Positions 7,534 through 14,836 of a DNA stretch of 64,000 nucleotides are shown here, piece after piece; position 1 is the stretch's first letter; every line of letters starts with the position of its first letter. Position numbers and translations under genes: made by a program. Under the pieces are notes generated by a model, which ran no database searches, had not been told where the DNA came from, and saw nothing but the letters and a program-made list of their open reading frames with translations. This DNA is from Io17-Chloro-G2 sp963663135 (GTDB lineage: Bacteria > Chloroflexota > Dehalococcoidia > Lucifugimonadales > UBA3495). Location: positions 1,860,001 to 1,924,000 of the forward strand of contig CAXXRM010000005.1 in the NCBI GenBank assembly GCA_963663135.2. The letters run 5' to 3'.

Positions 7534-8049
7534 CTAACGGGTCTCCCTCGGCTGGTTGATCAGGACCAAAGCCTTACGAAGTACACCTGCTTCGTTGGGG
7601 TAGCCCACGGCATCCAGAGCCTGATCGTAAGGGAACCACTGTACCACATCGAATTCCGGGTCGTGCTGGTTGGTGTCCCCTCCCCGGGGGACCATCAGGT
7701 AAAAGTGGACCGTTTTGTGGAACCGGACATTCTTGCCGCGCTCGGCGAACCAATACTCGATGCTGTCAATGGGGGCATCTATCTCCACTTCCAGCCCGGT
7801 CTCTTCCCTGACCTCCCTAAGGGCGGTTTCCTCCAAAGTCTCGCCAGGGTCCGGCGTTCCCTTAGCCAAGCTCCACCGAACCGGGCGGGTTGCCGCATCC
7901 GGAGACTGGACCCCGGAGTTGTCCGACGGTTGCGGAGCTACGTGGCGTCCGCAGAGTACGGCCTCGATATTGCCGTCCACCCGGCGATAGACCACACCAC
8001 CGGCGGAGACGAGGTGTTCCGTCCTTGGCTTGGAGTGCTTGCCCTTCAT
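7534..8049 (-). CDS. Nudix hydrolase
   Basis: Hydrolyses nucleoside-diphosphate-linked compounds; substrate not predictable. The Nudix box is intact: G-TPDPG-E-TLEETAL-REVREETGL (Gx5Ex7REUxEExGU). The N-terminal strand LVSAGGVVYRR and the length (171 residues from the chosen start) suit a single-domain enzyme, with a DADP/ADP-ribose or MutT-like scope. Start: ATG at 8049, preceded by purine-rich GGGGGAGA; a longer frame up to 8139 would add 30 low-complexity residues without a better ribosome site. It precedes the GNAT gene by 1 nt. Confidence 0.88.
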   Translation of the reverse strand: MKGKHSKPRTEHLVSAGGVVYRRVDGNIEAVLCGRHVAPQPSDNSGVQSPDAATRPVRWSLAKGTPDPGETLEETALREVREETGLEVEIDAPIDSIEYWFAERGKNVRFHKTVHFYLMVPRGGDTNQHDPEFDVVQWFPYDQALDAVGYPNEAGVLRKALVLINQPRETR

Positions 8050-8217
8050 TCTCCCCCGCTCTATCCTCCCGCGCTCGCCGGTGGGCCGCTGGATAGAGGT
8101 AACCGGCGCCACACTACAAATATTATAAGGGGGCGTCAAAACCAGTCAAGCAAACCGAAGGGTCAGCCAGGGGCCTTAAATGGGGGATTGTAACGGAAAG
8201 TAAACTGTCAAGGGGTT

Positions 8218-8604
8218 TCAGCTACAATGCGCCAAGTCCATTGCTTCGCTGATGTAATGGGTAGTCTCCCGGATTTGTCGCTCCGTGTCCTCCAATGGTT
8301 CACAGAGCCCAATGTAAAAGCACTCACCATGTAGTACGTTCTGACGGGAATAATAGCCAGCTTTGAGCCGTTCGATGCTTGGGTCTACTAGAGCGAGTTT
8401 CCGCAATTCCAAGGTCGTAATGGGAGACCTCTCTGGTTCATATCCTCCCCTCGCTACGATTAAGCCATCAGTAGCTCTCTTAGTAGCACACCAAGCCTTT
8501 TCCGCAGCATCTCGAACATCACCGGCTTCAAGACGCTCTATCGCCGCATCGTACAATTGCCGAGCATCTGCAAAAATCTCTTGTGCGGAGTTGGTGAAGG
8601 TCAT
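8218..8604 (-). CDS. HEPN-like / PaREP1-type helical protein
   Basis: A 128-residue all-helical protein. The pattern AQEIFADARQLYDAAIERLE, then DVRDAAEKAWCATKRATDGL, then YYSRQNVLHGECFYIGLCEP and a final amphipathic helix is that of HEPN-fold or archaeal PaREP1-like proteins, which often act as toxin RNases or as partners of minimal nucleotidyltransferases. The canonical RNase motif Rx4-6H is at best represented by R-QNVLH, which fits R-x4-H. No MNT antitoxin or other partner gene is adjacent. ATG at 8604 with GGTGAG upstream. Lower GC than neighbours. Family assignment is by pattern only. Confidence 0.55.
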   Translation of the reverse strand: MTFTNSAQEIFADARQLYDAAIERLEAGDVRDAAEKAWCATKRATDGLIVARGGYEPERSPITTLELRKLALVDPSIERLKAGYYSRQNVLHGECFYIGLCEPLEDTERQIRETTHYISEAMDLAHCS

Positions 8605-8826
8605 TGCTCACCCATAAAGAATTGCGGTCTATGTTGGGAGATACCATGTTGGTACCTCCCTAACTGTTGACATAGTATCCCGCTAGCAATGCGTTTATCA
8701 AGGATTCCCAATCCGCTTGGTGAATTTCGTTTGGCACGTTCGACAACCCACCAAACGCACCACCAGCCCCGGAACCATTGGAACAGGGGCTTGTTTACTT
8801 CGCGACATAATTCTCTTTAAATGGTT

Positions 8827-9000
8827 CCCCGTCATTCTCTCGCAGCGGGAATCTAGAGACCTAGTCATGCACCAAGACGGTTATGCCAGCTAAGACGCGC
8901 CGCGTGGACAGTCCGACGTCCCGCTTAGTTCATTCCTGCACGTCCGGACCAGGTTGGATTGGGAAAGGGCTCTGGATTCCCGCTGCGGCGAGAATGACGG
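8827..9000 (+). repeat. REPIN-like intergenic element, copy C
   Basis: About 174 bp with the same inverted ends: 8827-8858 (CCCCGTCATTCTCTCGCAGC then GGGAATCTAGAG) and 8967-9000 (GGGCTCTGGATTCCCGCTGC then GGCGAGAATGACGG). The interior is more diverged from A and B but keeps the CATTCCTGCACGT block near the right end. Confidence 0.68.
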
Positions 9001-9279
9001 GACGTGGGTGCGGTCGGGGAAAAGGGCATCAGGCATCACTTTGGACGCGAGACTCGCCCGTCACAATAGAACTCGGTTGCCCTATAGATTCAACCGGCAG
9101 ACGATCTCTAACAAGGATAGGGTGTTGGCGCCAGGATGCGCGGAGAAGGTTGGCGCTTGCCTGGGTCCGTGGGGTGGGGCGCGGTGTGCGACGGGCTAGC
9201 TGAGGGGAAGATTTCGGATTATTCTCGCGACCGTTTAGGCCCGGATTGGCCTGACCGATAGCGCCCTGGGGGGCAATGT

Positions 9280-9307
9280 ACAGCCCTCGGGTTTCCCCGA
9301 GGGCTGT
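9280..9307 (-). terminator. Perfect 12-bp hairpin downstream of the xdh-type pair
   Basis: ACAGCCCTCGGG / CCCGAGGGCTGT with a 4-nt loop, 83 nt after the minus-strand stop of the FeS subunit gene. It is GC-rich and perfectly paired but not followed by a T-run on either strand, so it may be a terminator relying on Rho or simply an RNA 3'-end stabiliser. Confidence 0.55.
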
Positions 9308-9389
9308 AAAGACGTTTTCGCGAGAGCGGTAGGTTGGGGGTTGCTTGACTAACGCCCCGAATACCTTACTCTATGCTACTTGCTCGATG

Positions 9390-9860
9390 TTAAAGGTGTG
9401 CCTCGGCGTCGAGGACGGCTCGGACGATCTTGTCGTAGCCGGTGCAGCGGCACAGGTTTCCAGCCAGCCAATGCCGGATTCGGGCCTCGTCGGCGTTGGG
9501 TTCCTCGTCCAAGAGGCCCTTGGACGCCACGATGAAGCCGGGGGTGCAGATGCCGCATTGGAGCGCGGCCTGCTCCAAGAAGGCTTGCTGTATCGGATGC
9601 AGCCCTTCCGAGGTAGCCAGTCCTTCAATAGTGGTTACGTCCGATCCTTGGACTTCAACCGCCAGCACCAGACAGGAGTCAACAATGCGCCCGTCAAGTA
9701 TCACCGTACAGGCGCCGCAGTTTCCATCATTGCACCCTTCTTTACTTCCGGTCTTGCCCAGGATGTCCCGCAGCGCTTCCAGCAGGCTCTGACGGGGCTC
9801 GCAAAGGAAGTCGGTTTGAGTGCCGTTGATGGTGGTTGTTACGTGGACTAGTCCGGGCAT
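9390..9860 (-). CDS. (2Fe-2S) small subunit of a xanthine/CO dehydrogenase-family enzyme
   Basis: Electron-transfer subunit carrying two [2Fe-2S] clusters. Both sites are complete: plant-ferredoxin-type C43-x4-C48-x2-C51-x11-C63 (EGCNDGNCGACTV) and the helical-domain site C102-x2-C105 … C137-x1-C139 (QCGICTPG, LCRCTGY). The 156 residues equal the CoxS/CutS/XdhC norm. ATG at 9860 with GGGGAGGATAGCA just upstream; it starts 2 nt after the FAD subunit stop. No molybdopterin large subunit lies on either side, although enzymes of this family need one. Confidence 0.9.
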   Translation of the reverse strand: MPGLVHVTTTINGTQTDFLCEPRQSLLEALRDILGKTGSKEGCNDGNCGACTVILDGRIVDSCLVLAVEVQGSDVTTIEGLATSEGLHPIQQAFLEQAALQCGICTPGFIVASKGLLDEEPNADEARIRHWLAGNLCRCTGYDKIVRAVLDAEAHL

Positions 9861-9862
9861 TG

Positions 9863-10738
9863 CTATCCTCCCCTGGCGCGTTCTACGGCGTTGTTCAATG
9901 TGCGGCGGGTCAAAACACCCACCAGGTGAATTCGCTGCCTGATGGTGCCCCGCATGTCGTTGATGGGCACGGCATCGGCCTGCGCTTTTTCAGAGGCTTC
10001 CTGAATCGTCGCCTCGGAGACCGGTTTGCCCGCCAGGCTTTCGCCGGCGTCTTTGCAGAACACCGGTGTAGGCGCAACCGAAGCCAAAGAGATCCGGGCA
10101 GAGACAAAGTTCTGTCCCGACGCATCCAACACTACTGAGGTCCCCACCCCGGCCACGGCGATGTCCATCTCGTTACGGGGGATGAACCGCAGGTAGTTGG
10201 CGCCCGAATGCGCCTGAGCCGGCGGCAGGTGAATCGAAACCAGGATTTCTCCAGCCTGCAGCACGCTCCGGCCCGGGCCGGTACAGAAGTCTTCGGCGGC
10301 GACCTCTCGAGTCCCGTTGGGCCCGGCGATATGGGCCACGCCGCGCAACGCGATCACCGCTGGAATGGAGTCTCCACTAGGCGCCGCGTTGCAAAGGTTG
10401 CCACCGATGCTAGCGCGTCCCTGAATCTGGATTCCACCAATGAGAGAGGCGCAGTCTATAAGACCGGGGTAGGCGTTGGCGACGGCTTCGTTCTGGTAGA
10501 TTTGGTAACAAGGGACCGAAGCGCCCAGGGTCAGCCCGTTTTGGGGATCGTAGGTAATTTGATTGAGTTCAGGTATGCCTTTGGCGTCCACAACCAAGTC
10601 GAGACTCCGGCGTCCAGCTCGCAGCTGCACCAGTATGTCCGTGCCACCGGCCATCATCCGGGCTCGATCTCCCTTGGATGCCATCAATTCTACGGCTTCG
10701 TTGACGGTGTTCGGTTTAACGAAATCAATTGCTTCCAA
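9863..10738 (-). CDS. FAD-binding medium subunit of a xanthine/CO dehydrogenase-family enzyme
   Basis: Carries FAD and passes electrons from the FeS subunit to the acceptor. Seen: the FAD pyrophosphate loop MMAGGTDILVQLRAG (about 28-42), the second loop ASLIGGIQIQGRASIGGNLC (about 98-117) followed by NAAPSGDSIPA, and FCTGPGR. This is the CoxM/CutM/XdhB pattern, with 291 residues as usual. Start is TTG at 10738 with GAGGAGG about 7 nt upstream. It forms a two-gene operon with the FeS subunit. Substrate cannot be told without the large subunit. Confidence 0.88.
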   Translation of the reverse strand: MEAIDFVKPNTVNEAVELMASKGDRARMMAGGTDILVQLRAGRRSLDLVVDAKGIPELNQITYDPQNGLTLGASVPCYQIYQNEAVANAYPGLIDCASLIGGIQIQGRASIGGNLCNAAPSGDSIPAVIALRGVAHIAGPNGTREVAAEDFCTGPGRSVLQAGEILVSIHLPPAQAHSGANYLRFIPRNEMDIAVAGVGTSVVLDASGQNFVSARISLASVAPTPVFCKDAGESLAGKPVSEATIQEASEKAQADAVPINDMRGTIRQRIHLVGVLTRRTLNNAVERARGG

Positions 10739-11075
10739 TTAGCCACCTCCTCGCGGTGGGATTATAGCATCACCGCCAATGGTTGCCTACACTTGCCGGA
10801 CGGCTCAACCATTCGCGGCGCCGAGGCACTCTGTTTGGCGGACGCTCAATCTATCGGGATGAAATCATTCGCGGCGCGTGGCCGCGGCCCGGAATCTTCG
10901 TTCATATTACGGTTTATCGTTCCCAATGTACGGGCAACACGGGAGACTCCGTCTCAGAGGGTTTCTGTTAACCTTAGCTTGCAACACCCAGCGACCAAGT
11001 CTACTCCTATCGGTCGCCGTCTACCGGCTTTCGGCTCAACTGGGCCGTTTCTACCTGAGAGGATGCTGAAAATCC
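10739..11075. other. Divergent promoter region, no gene seen
   Basis: Spacer between the minus-strand FAD subunit and the plus-strand DUF2182 gene. Contains the GAGGAGG ribosome site of the former and a short direct duplication of CATTCGCGGCGC (around 10810 and 10866). No clear promoter hexamers or RNA structure recognised. Confidence 0.45.
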
Positions 11076-11891
11076 ATGGACGATCGTACGCAGCATGTTA
11101 CTCCCCTGGAAACGGCCCTCAGAAAGGACCGGCTGGTGGTCCTGGCGGCCGTCCTGGTGGTTGCCGGGTTGGCCTGGTCTTACACGGTCTACGTGGCCTG
11201 GGAAACCGGCAACCTGGGCAACGCTCCCGCCATGACCAGGTCGATGGAGATGCCCAATATGGCCGCCTGGCGCGCCGCCGATTGGGGCGCCATGTTCGTT
11301 ATGTGGGCGGTAATGATGGCAGCGATGATGGCGCCGACCGCCGCTCCCATGGTGTTGCTGTTCGCCTCAGTTAACCGGCTCCGGCTGGAACGGCAGCAAC
11401 CCTACGTGTCGTCGATGGTGTTTTTATCGGGCTACCTGGTGATATGGGTGGGGTTCGCCGCCGCCGCCACGGCCGGCAACTGGGCTCTCCACACCCACGC
11501 GCTGCTGTCCTCCATGATGGGTTCCAGCACCAGTTCTATACTGGGTGGATCATTATTGCTGGCGTCGGGAATCTTCCAATGGACCCCTTTGAAGGACGTT
11601 TGCCTTTCCCGTTGCCGCACGCCCTGGGGATTTATCATGTCCTACTGGCGGGAGGGCAAAAGGGGCGCGCTCCTGATGGGGCTGCAGCACGGGCTGTTGT
11701 GCGTGGGCTGCTGTTGGATGCTGATGGCCCTGCTGTTTGTTCTGGGGGTGATGAACCTGGTGTGGATCGCCGCCCTGGCCGCGTTTGTGCTGCTGGAAAA
11801 AGCGGGACCAAGGGGCAAACTGGTAAGCCGGTGCGGCGGCCTGGTGTTGATGGCCTGGGGTGTTTGGGTGATATTGGGACCGGCGAACTAG
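11076..11891 (+). CDS. DUF2182 integral membrane protein
   Basis: 271 residues with five to seven predicted membrane helices: LVVLAAVLVVAGLAWSYTVY near residue 20, then the signature WGAMFVMWAVMMAAMMAPTA (about 69-88) with its run of Met residues, and later SGYLVIWVGFAAAATAG. The Met-rich helix, Cys-rich LLCVGCCWMLMALLFVLGVM and the GLQHG motif are the hallmarks of the DUF2182 family, which has been described as a predicted metal-binding membrane protein; its function is not established. The stop codon shares a CTAG with the convergent gene at 11888. Confidence 0.85.
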   Translation: MDDRTQHVTPLETALRKDRLVVLAAVLVVAGLAWSYTVYVAWETGNLGNAPAMTRSMEMPNMAAWRAADWGAMFVMWAVMMAAMMAPTAAPMVLLFASVNRLRLERQQPYVSSMVFLSGYLVIWVGFAAAATAGNWALHTHALLSSMMGSSTSSILGGSLLLASGIFQWTPLKDVCLSRCRTPWGFIMSYWREGKRGALLMGLQHGLLCVGCCWMLMALLFVLGVMNLVWIAALAAFVLLEKAGPRGKLVSRCGGLVLMAWGVWVILGPAN

Positions 11892-12430
11892 CCCTGACCC
11901 TGAAGCTCTGAAACCAGACCCATGAGGCCTAGCCCTCCCAAATCAACCGTCCGGAGGCCGGCTATACCCGAATAATCAACCTCTTCGGAGCCAGTGTCCG
12001 CGGCTGATTGCAACCTATCGAGCGTCACGCGCCACGGGGCGACAGTTTCCTGTTCTTGGGCCGGACTGGGATCAGTGTCCGGCCCTTCGCCGGTAGGAAG
12101 GGGGATCAGGTGGGCTCGCATTGCTTCCGGCCCGGTTACCAGCGCCAGGCTTGGCAGACAGTCCAAGTCCAGGCAGGCTTGGCGGAGGAACCCGGTTACC
12201 GTGGTGGAAATACCGTGTTGGCCGAAGATCACCAGGTGGTGAAATTCAGCCCCGCGGGTTTCGAAACTGGTGCGGTACTCCCTAAATATGTCGTGGGACA
12301 CCCGGTGTACCTCCGACACCAGGAAGATGGCTATCGCCGGAAACGCGCCGGTTTCGGCCTCTGCCAGCCCTTTGCGCCAGCGATCCAGTTTGTCCAAATC
12401 ATGGGTATCGGCTCTGGTGGCCGCCACCAT
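11888..12430 (-). CDS. Hypothetical protein, 180 aa, coupled to a VOC gene
   Basis: No family recognised. Soluble, with an alpha/beta-looking core: AFPAIAIFLVSEVHRVS (about 29-45), EFHHLVIFGQHGIST (about 61-75) and CLPSLALVTGPEAMRAHLIP (about 91-110), then an acidic, low-complexity linker. Its ATG overlaps the TGA of the upstream VOC gene (TGATG), so the two are translationally coupled and presumably work together. Its stop overlaps that of the convergent DUF2182 gene by 3 nt. Confidence 0.65.
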   Translation of the reverse strand: MVAATRADTHDLDKLDRWRKGLAEAETGAFPAIAIFLVSEVHRVSHDIFREYRTSFETRGAEFHHLVIFGQHGISTTVTGFLRQACLDLDCLPSLALVTGPEAMRAHLIPLPTGEGPDTDPSPAQEQETVAPWRVTLDRLQSAADTGSEEVDYSGIAGLRTVDLGGLGLMGLVSELQGQG

Positions 12431-12885
12431 CAGCCTCCGCCGCTATCGAACTGTACCAAGATACCGTCGGGATCGTACACGTAGAAGGCGCTAACCTCGC
12501 CCCGAGCGTTGACGAAGGAGTCCGGCTGCCCGGCAAACTCGACCCCGTTTTGCCGCAGTTCCTGGACCAAACCTGCCAGGTCTCGAACCGAAAACGATAG
12601 ATGGCTGATGCCGACCTGGTCCAGCTTAATGGGGTCACCGTCGGGGTTTTCGCCCGGATGGCAAGTCATTACGAGGTAGGGAGACGAGTCGCCCTCTCCG
12701 TACCGCAAATAGACCGTGCGGCGTGTTTGGCGCGGATGTTTGTAGACGTGGGGCAGCCCGCCGGTGGTGGTGTCTTGCATCTGGTCCCGGGTGACCCGCA
12801 TTCCCAGAATATCCCGGTAGAAGGCCAAAGATCTGTCCAGGTCTCGCACACAGATCCCAACGTGGGAAACACCGGTGAATTCCAT
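12430..12885 (-). CDS. VOC-superfamily (glyoxalase/dioxygenase) protein
   Basis: Single-chain VOC protein, about 151 residues from the chosen start, with the paired beta-alpha-beta-beta-beta modules: FTGVSHVGICVRDLDRSLAF plus YRDILGM at the N-terminus and GISHLSFSVRDLAGLVQELR in the second half, ending DPDGILVQFDS. The metal-site pattern (His of SHVGI, His of SHLSF, terminal acidic residue slightly changed to Q-F-D) suggests a metal-dependent lyase, isomerase or extradiol-type enzyme of unknown substrate. ATG at 12885 has AAGGTG 6 nt upstream and is preferred over GTG at 12894. Confidence 0.82.
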   Translation of the reverse strand: MEFTGVSHVGICVRDLDRSLAFYRDILGMRVTRDQMQDTTTGGLPHVYKHPRQTRRTVYLRYGEGDSSPYLVMTCHPGENPDGDPIKLDQVGISHLSFSVRDLAGLVQELRQNGVEFAGQPDSFVNARGEVSAFYVYDPDGILVQFDSGGG

Positions 12886-13038
12886 TACGATCACCTTCTA
12901 CCACCTTCAATTCCGGGGACAATTCCGCCGGTCCGAGAGCGATTTCGGGCAGCTTGTCCCAATCCTAGAATGCGGCCCCTTCTTTGTCAAAAAGTCGGTC
13001 CGCCCTCTAAATGCCCGAACTTGTCCTACGAACTTTTC

Positions 13039-13977
13039 CTACCCAGCGGCGTCCTCTCCATGCTGATAGGGTTTTAGCATAGCGTATATGAGGTCGTTGA
13101 TGGGTGTTGGAACGCCAGCCGCGTCTCCCGCCCGCACCACGGCCCCATTCAACGCTTCCAACTCCAACGGCCGGCCATTCATGAGGTCGGAGTGCATAGA
13201 TGCGTGGAGGTCGTCAAGGGACGCCTCGATGTAGGCAAGGGTGTCCGCAACGATTGTAGAGTCGAGTGCAACGCCGGAGGCGCGGGCCACGCTTTCGACT
13301 TCCACGAGGCAAGCGATTATCACCTTGCGACAAAACGGTTCCGGCATTAGCTGCGCCATGGGCTGCCGGGACAGCGAGGTCAATCCGGCCATGGTGGTGA
13401 TGAATAGGAATTTCGTCCACAACGCCTTGCGGATGTCTCCCGTGAATTCGGCTTGAACTCCGGCCAAGTTGAGGGTGTCCGCAATGGTCTTACCCCGGGT
13501 TGAATCAGTCCCGTCCAACTCCCCGAAAACCACCCGGACGACATCCCCGGCCTGGCGGACCACCCCCGGTTGGGGCACGCCGGCCTCCAGGTACACCGCG
13601 CCGGGCAGCACCTTGCGGCTGCCAAAAAACCGGCCCGCGTCCCGGTGGCTTTCTACACCGTTTTGCAACGCCAAAATGGTTGTTTCGGCGCCCACCAGCG
13701 GCGACATGGCGGCCAAGGCTACGGGGTTCTGGTAGGTTTTCACGGTCAACAGGGCCAGGTCCACCGGTCCCGCGTCCCTGGGGTCGGCGGTAGCCATAAC
13801 CGTATCGGGGCAGCCAATGGTGACGTCCTGCTGGGGCGTGATCAGGCGCAACCCACCGGCGCGAATAGCCTCAAGATGCGCCCCACGGGCGATCAACGTC
13901 ACGTCGTCGCCCGCCAGGGCGAGCATGCCGCCCAGGTAACCGCCCACGCCGCCGGCTCCCATGACACCAACTCTCAT
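13039..13977 (-). CDS. Ketopantoate reductase-family protein (PanE/ApbA-like)
   Basis: NADPH-dependent 2-oxo-acid reductase fold, 312 residues. N-terminal Rossmann motif VGVMGAGGVGGYLGGMLALA, then VTLIARGAHLEAIRAGGL, the LLTVKTYQ and LALQNGVES motifs, and the catalytic-Lys region RKALWTKFLFITTMAGLTSL (about 186-205), followed by a helical C-terminal domain ending with the SMHSDLMNGRPLELEALNGA stretch (Ser/Asp substrate site). It could be true PanE of pantothenate synthesis, but no panB, panC or panD is nearby and this family has many paralogues acting on other 2-oxo acids. Confidence 0.85.
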   Translation of the reverse strand: MRVGVMGAGGVGGYLGGMLALAGDDVTLIARGAHLEAIRAGGLRLITPQQDVTIGCPDTVMATADPRDAGPVDLALLTVKTYQNPVALAAMSPLVGAETTILALQNGVESHRDAGRFFGSRKVLPGAVYLEAGVPQPGVVRQAGDVVRVVFGELDGTDSTRGKTIADTLNLAGVQAEFTGDIRKALWTKFLFITTMAGLTSLSRQPMAQLMPEPFCRKVIIACLVEVESVARASGVALDSTIVADTLAYIEASLDDLHASMHSDLMNGRPLELEALNGAVVRAGDAAGVPTPINDLIYAMLKPYQHGEDAAG

Positions 13978-14283
13978 TTCAGCATTTCCTAATATCCCGG
14001 ATGATTTTCACCGCTGCCCGGCCCTCGCTCGCTATCAAAATTAGACCACACAGCGGCATTCCGCAACCACCGACAGACCTCAAGAGACAAAACCTCAAGC
14101 ACTGGCCGAGCCACAAGCATGGGCCGGGCCTGCGGCGAATGCCCAGGTGTAGCGACACCGCGCCGGGAATGAACATCAGCTTGACGGTGTTGCGGAATGC
14201 CCTTATTCTCTCTTTGGCAAGAGACAGGCAACCGTATTATGACTTATTTAACGGTTGCCTATATGGGGTTGGAGGATCTACAC
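13978..14283. other. Divergent spacer between the PanE-like and DUF35 genes
   Basis: Contains the inverted repeat 14226-14260 and the GGAGG ribosome site (14271-14275) of the DUF35 gene. The upstream 240 bp show no recognisable gene. Confidence 0.45.
14226..14260 (+). promoter_or_regulatory. Inverted repeat before the DUF35 gene
   Basis: AGGCAACCGT … ACGGTTGCCT, a perfect 10-bp inverted repeat separated by 15 AT-rich bases, 23 bp upstream of the DUF35 ATG and just before its Shine-Dalgarno. It could be an operator or a leader hairpin; the AT-rich centre (ATTATGACTTATTTA) favours a protein-binding site overlapping a promoter. Confidence 0.45.
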
Positions 14284-14709
14284 ATGACCCAGCAGCCGGC
14301 GCCGCCCGTCACCCCACCAATTCCTCAGCCGGAGTCGGACTTCTATTGGGAGAAATGCAAGGAGCACGAGTTGTGGCTGCGGCATTGCAACGCGTGCGAC
14401 CAGGCCTATTTTTATCCCAGGGACATTTGCCCCGGTTGTTATTCCCGGGACACGAACTGGATTCAGAGTTCGGGGAAGGGCGAGCTTTACGCCTTCTCCG
14501 TGGTCCACCGCGCTCCCATCGCCTCTTTCAGGGACCGCGTTCCCTACGTGACCGCCATGGTGGTGCTCGAAGAGGGAGCCCGGATGCCGGCCAACCTGGT
14601 TGAAGTTGAACCTGACCCGGCAGTGATCAAGATCGGGATGCCGGTTGAGGTGGTATTCAGCGACCTGAACGACACCATCAGCCTGCCTAATTTCCGGCCC
14701 ACCACCTAG
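14284..14709 (+). CDS. DUF35 / OB-fold nucleic-acid-like, acyl-CoA-associated protein
   Basis: 141 residues: an N-terminal rubredoxin-like zinc ribbon C35-x2-C38 … C49-x2-C52 (HCNACDQAYFYPRDICPGC) followed by an OB fold (GKGELYAFSVVHRAPIASF to IGMPVEVVFSDL). Such proteins normally complex with SCP2/thiolase-like or HMG-CoA-synthase-like partners in acyl-CoA chemistry and are thought to channel or scaffold substrates. Start: ATG at 14284 with GGAGG 8 nt upstream. No thiolase follows; the next genes are an SDR, a CMD protein and a ThDP enzyme on the same strand. Confidence 0.85.
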   Translation: MTQQPAPPVTPPIPQPESDFYWEKCKEHELWLRHCNACDQAYFYPRDICPGCYSRDTNWIQSSGKGELYAFSVVHRAPIASFRDRVPYVTAMVVLEEGARMPANLVEVEPDPAVIKIGMPVEVVFSDLNDTISLPNFRPTT

Positions 14710-14836
14710 GCAATTCCGGCCGGTCAGCACTTTCCGGTAGGGCCCAGAACAACCGGGACGCTGTCACGGCCGGCCTACCGGATACCGTCGCAAACACCGG
14801 CGTAAACATTGTCCGGAAACACTGGGGTTGACGTAA

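Larger units (their letters stand above)
8605..9389. other. Long intergenic region with repeat element copy C
   Basis: About 785 bp without a supported gene. Holds the REPIN-like element 8827-9000 and a strong hairpin at 9280-9307. Frames on the plus strand at 8883-9203 run across the repeat and resemble no family. Confidence 0.6.

Noticed and set aside
8883..9203. 106- and 81-codon plus-strand ORFs
   Set aside because: They run across the REPIN-like element and its flank in two frames at once and show no coding signature.
14001..14603. 200-codon ORF overlapping the DUF35 gene
   Set aside because: Different frame from the DUF35 zinc-ribbon/OB-fold protein, which has a proper Shine-Dalgarno and conserved Cys pairs.
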